Shown here: positions 5,181 to 5,336 of the stretch, piece after piece
How positions within the stretch are numbered: position 1 is the stretch's first letter
Layout: each line of letters opens with the position of its first letter
Source of the DNA: Dehalococcoidia bacterium
GTDB lineage: Bacteria; Chloroflexota; Dehalococcoidia; GIF9; UBA5620
Direction of reading: 5' to 3'
Assembly: GCA_016783225.1 (NCBI GenBank)
Contig: JADHWZ010000145.1
Location: forward strand, 1-5,336
Length of the DNA: 5,336 nt
Made by a program: the position numbers and the translations under genes
Notes under the pieces: generated by a model
What the model saw: only the letters and a program-made list of their open reading frames with translations
Told to the model about the DNA's origin: nothing
Database searches by the model: none

Positions 5181-5336
5181 ATGGTTGATGCTGAACAGAG
5201 AATAAGGATAGTCATAGCTGACCAGCAGCCTGTGTTCCGCCAGGGAATACGCTCTTCCCTAGATAGCATAGCCGATATTCAAATCTGCGGCGAAGTCGGC
5301 TCCGGTCACGAGCTTCTGTCAACTCTCAACACTTTG
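5181..5336 (+). CDS. NarL/LuxR-type response regulator, receiver domain (3' partial)
   Basis: The frame is open from the ATG at 5181 to the window edge, giving 52 residues. RIRIVIADQQPVFRQGIRSS (7-26) is the first strand and helix of a receiver domain of the NarL/FixJ style, where the usual text is (V/I)DDHP.(F/V)R.GL. IQICGEVGSGHELL (35-48) is the second strand and following helix, again typical of NarL-type regulators. The phosphorylated Asp would lie just beyond the window edge, and a LuxR-type helix-turn-helix is expected further on but not seen. GGTGAG (5168-5173), seven bases before the ATG, supports this start. Asp14 is present, but the second acidic residue of the Mg-binding pair is Gln15. 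It is transcribed divergently from meaB; no sensor kinase is visible. Confidence 0.8.
   Translation, partial: MVDAEQRIRIVIADQQPVFRQGIRSSLDSIADIQICGEVGSGHELLSTLNTL

Overview
This is ordinary-looking bacterial chromosome of mid-range GC. It holds two complete plus-strand genes that converge on two complete minus-strand genes, with a partial plus-strand gene at each edge. No tRNA, rRNA, CRISPR array, transposase or phage gene is visible. The gene set is a CBS-ACT protein, a DegV protein beside a divergent PlsY relative, a COG2509-type flavoprotein beside MeaB, and a NarL/LuxR-type receiver domain. Together with GC-rich palindromic intergenic repeats it would fit an anaerobic Chloroflexota (Dehalococcoidia-like) genome. 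That placement is an impression from protein style only and is held with low confidence.

Layout: positions 3-329 (+) are the C-terminal end of a CBS-domain protein with an ACT-like tail. Positions 330-855 are a 526-base gene-free stretch. It contains a compound G/C-rich palindromic repeat (about 537-707) and a weak terminator-like hairpin, and it ends in a TTGACA-type promoter for the next gene. Positions 856-1716 (+) encode a DegV-family fatty-acid-binding protein. After a 51-base gap comes 1768-2487 (+), a polytopic membrane protein related to the acyl-phosphate acyltransferase PlsY but lacking its usual catalytic-loop motifs. A 58-base gap separates this from 2546-3994 (-), a COG2509-like FAD oxidoreductase. 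Only 13 bases separate that gene from 4008-4994 (-), the MeaB/ArgK GTPase. Positions 4995-5180 hold back-to-back promoters for meaB and for the partial response regulator that starts at 5181 (+).

How the genes may work together: DegV proteins of the FakB type present a fatty acid for phosphorylation to acyl-phosphate, and PlsY consumes acyl-phosphate to acylate glycerol-3-phosphate. The DegV and PlsY-like genes therefore make biochemical sense as a lipid pair, although the PlsY relative has diverged enough that its activity is in doubt. MeaB guards and loads B12-dependent methylmalonyl-CoA mutase. Its mutase is not in the window, and the partner here is an uncharacterised flavoprotein. The most interesting leads are the altered PlsY-like loops, the cysteine cluster of the flavoprotein, the missing second acidic residue in the response regulator and the modular hairpin repeat. 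I found no convincing evidence for a wholly new system.
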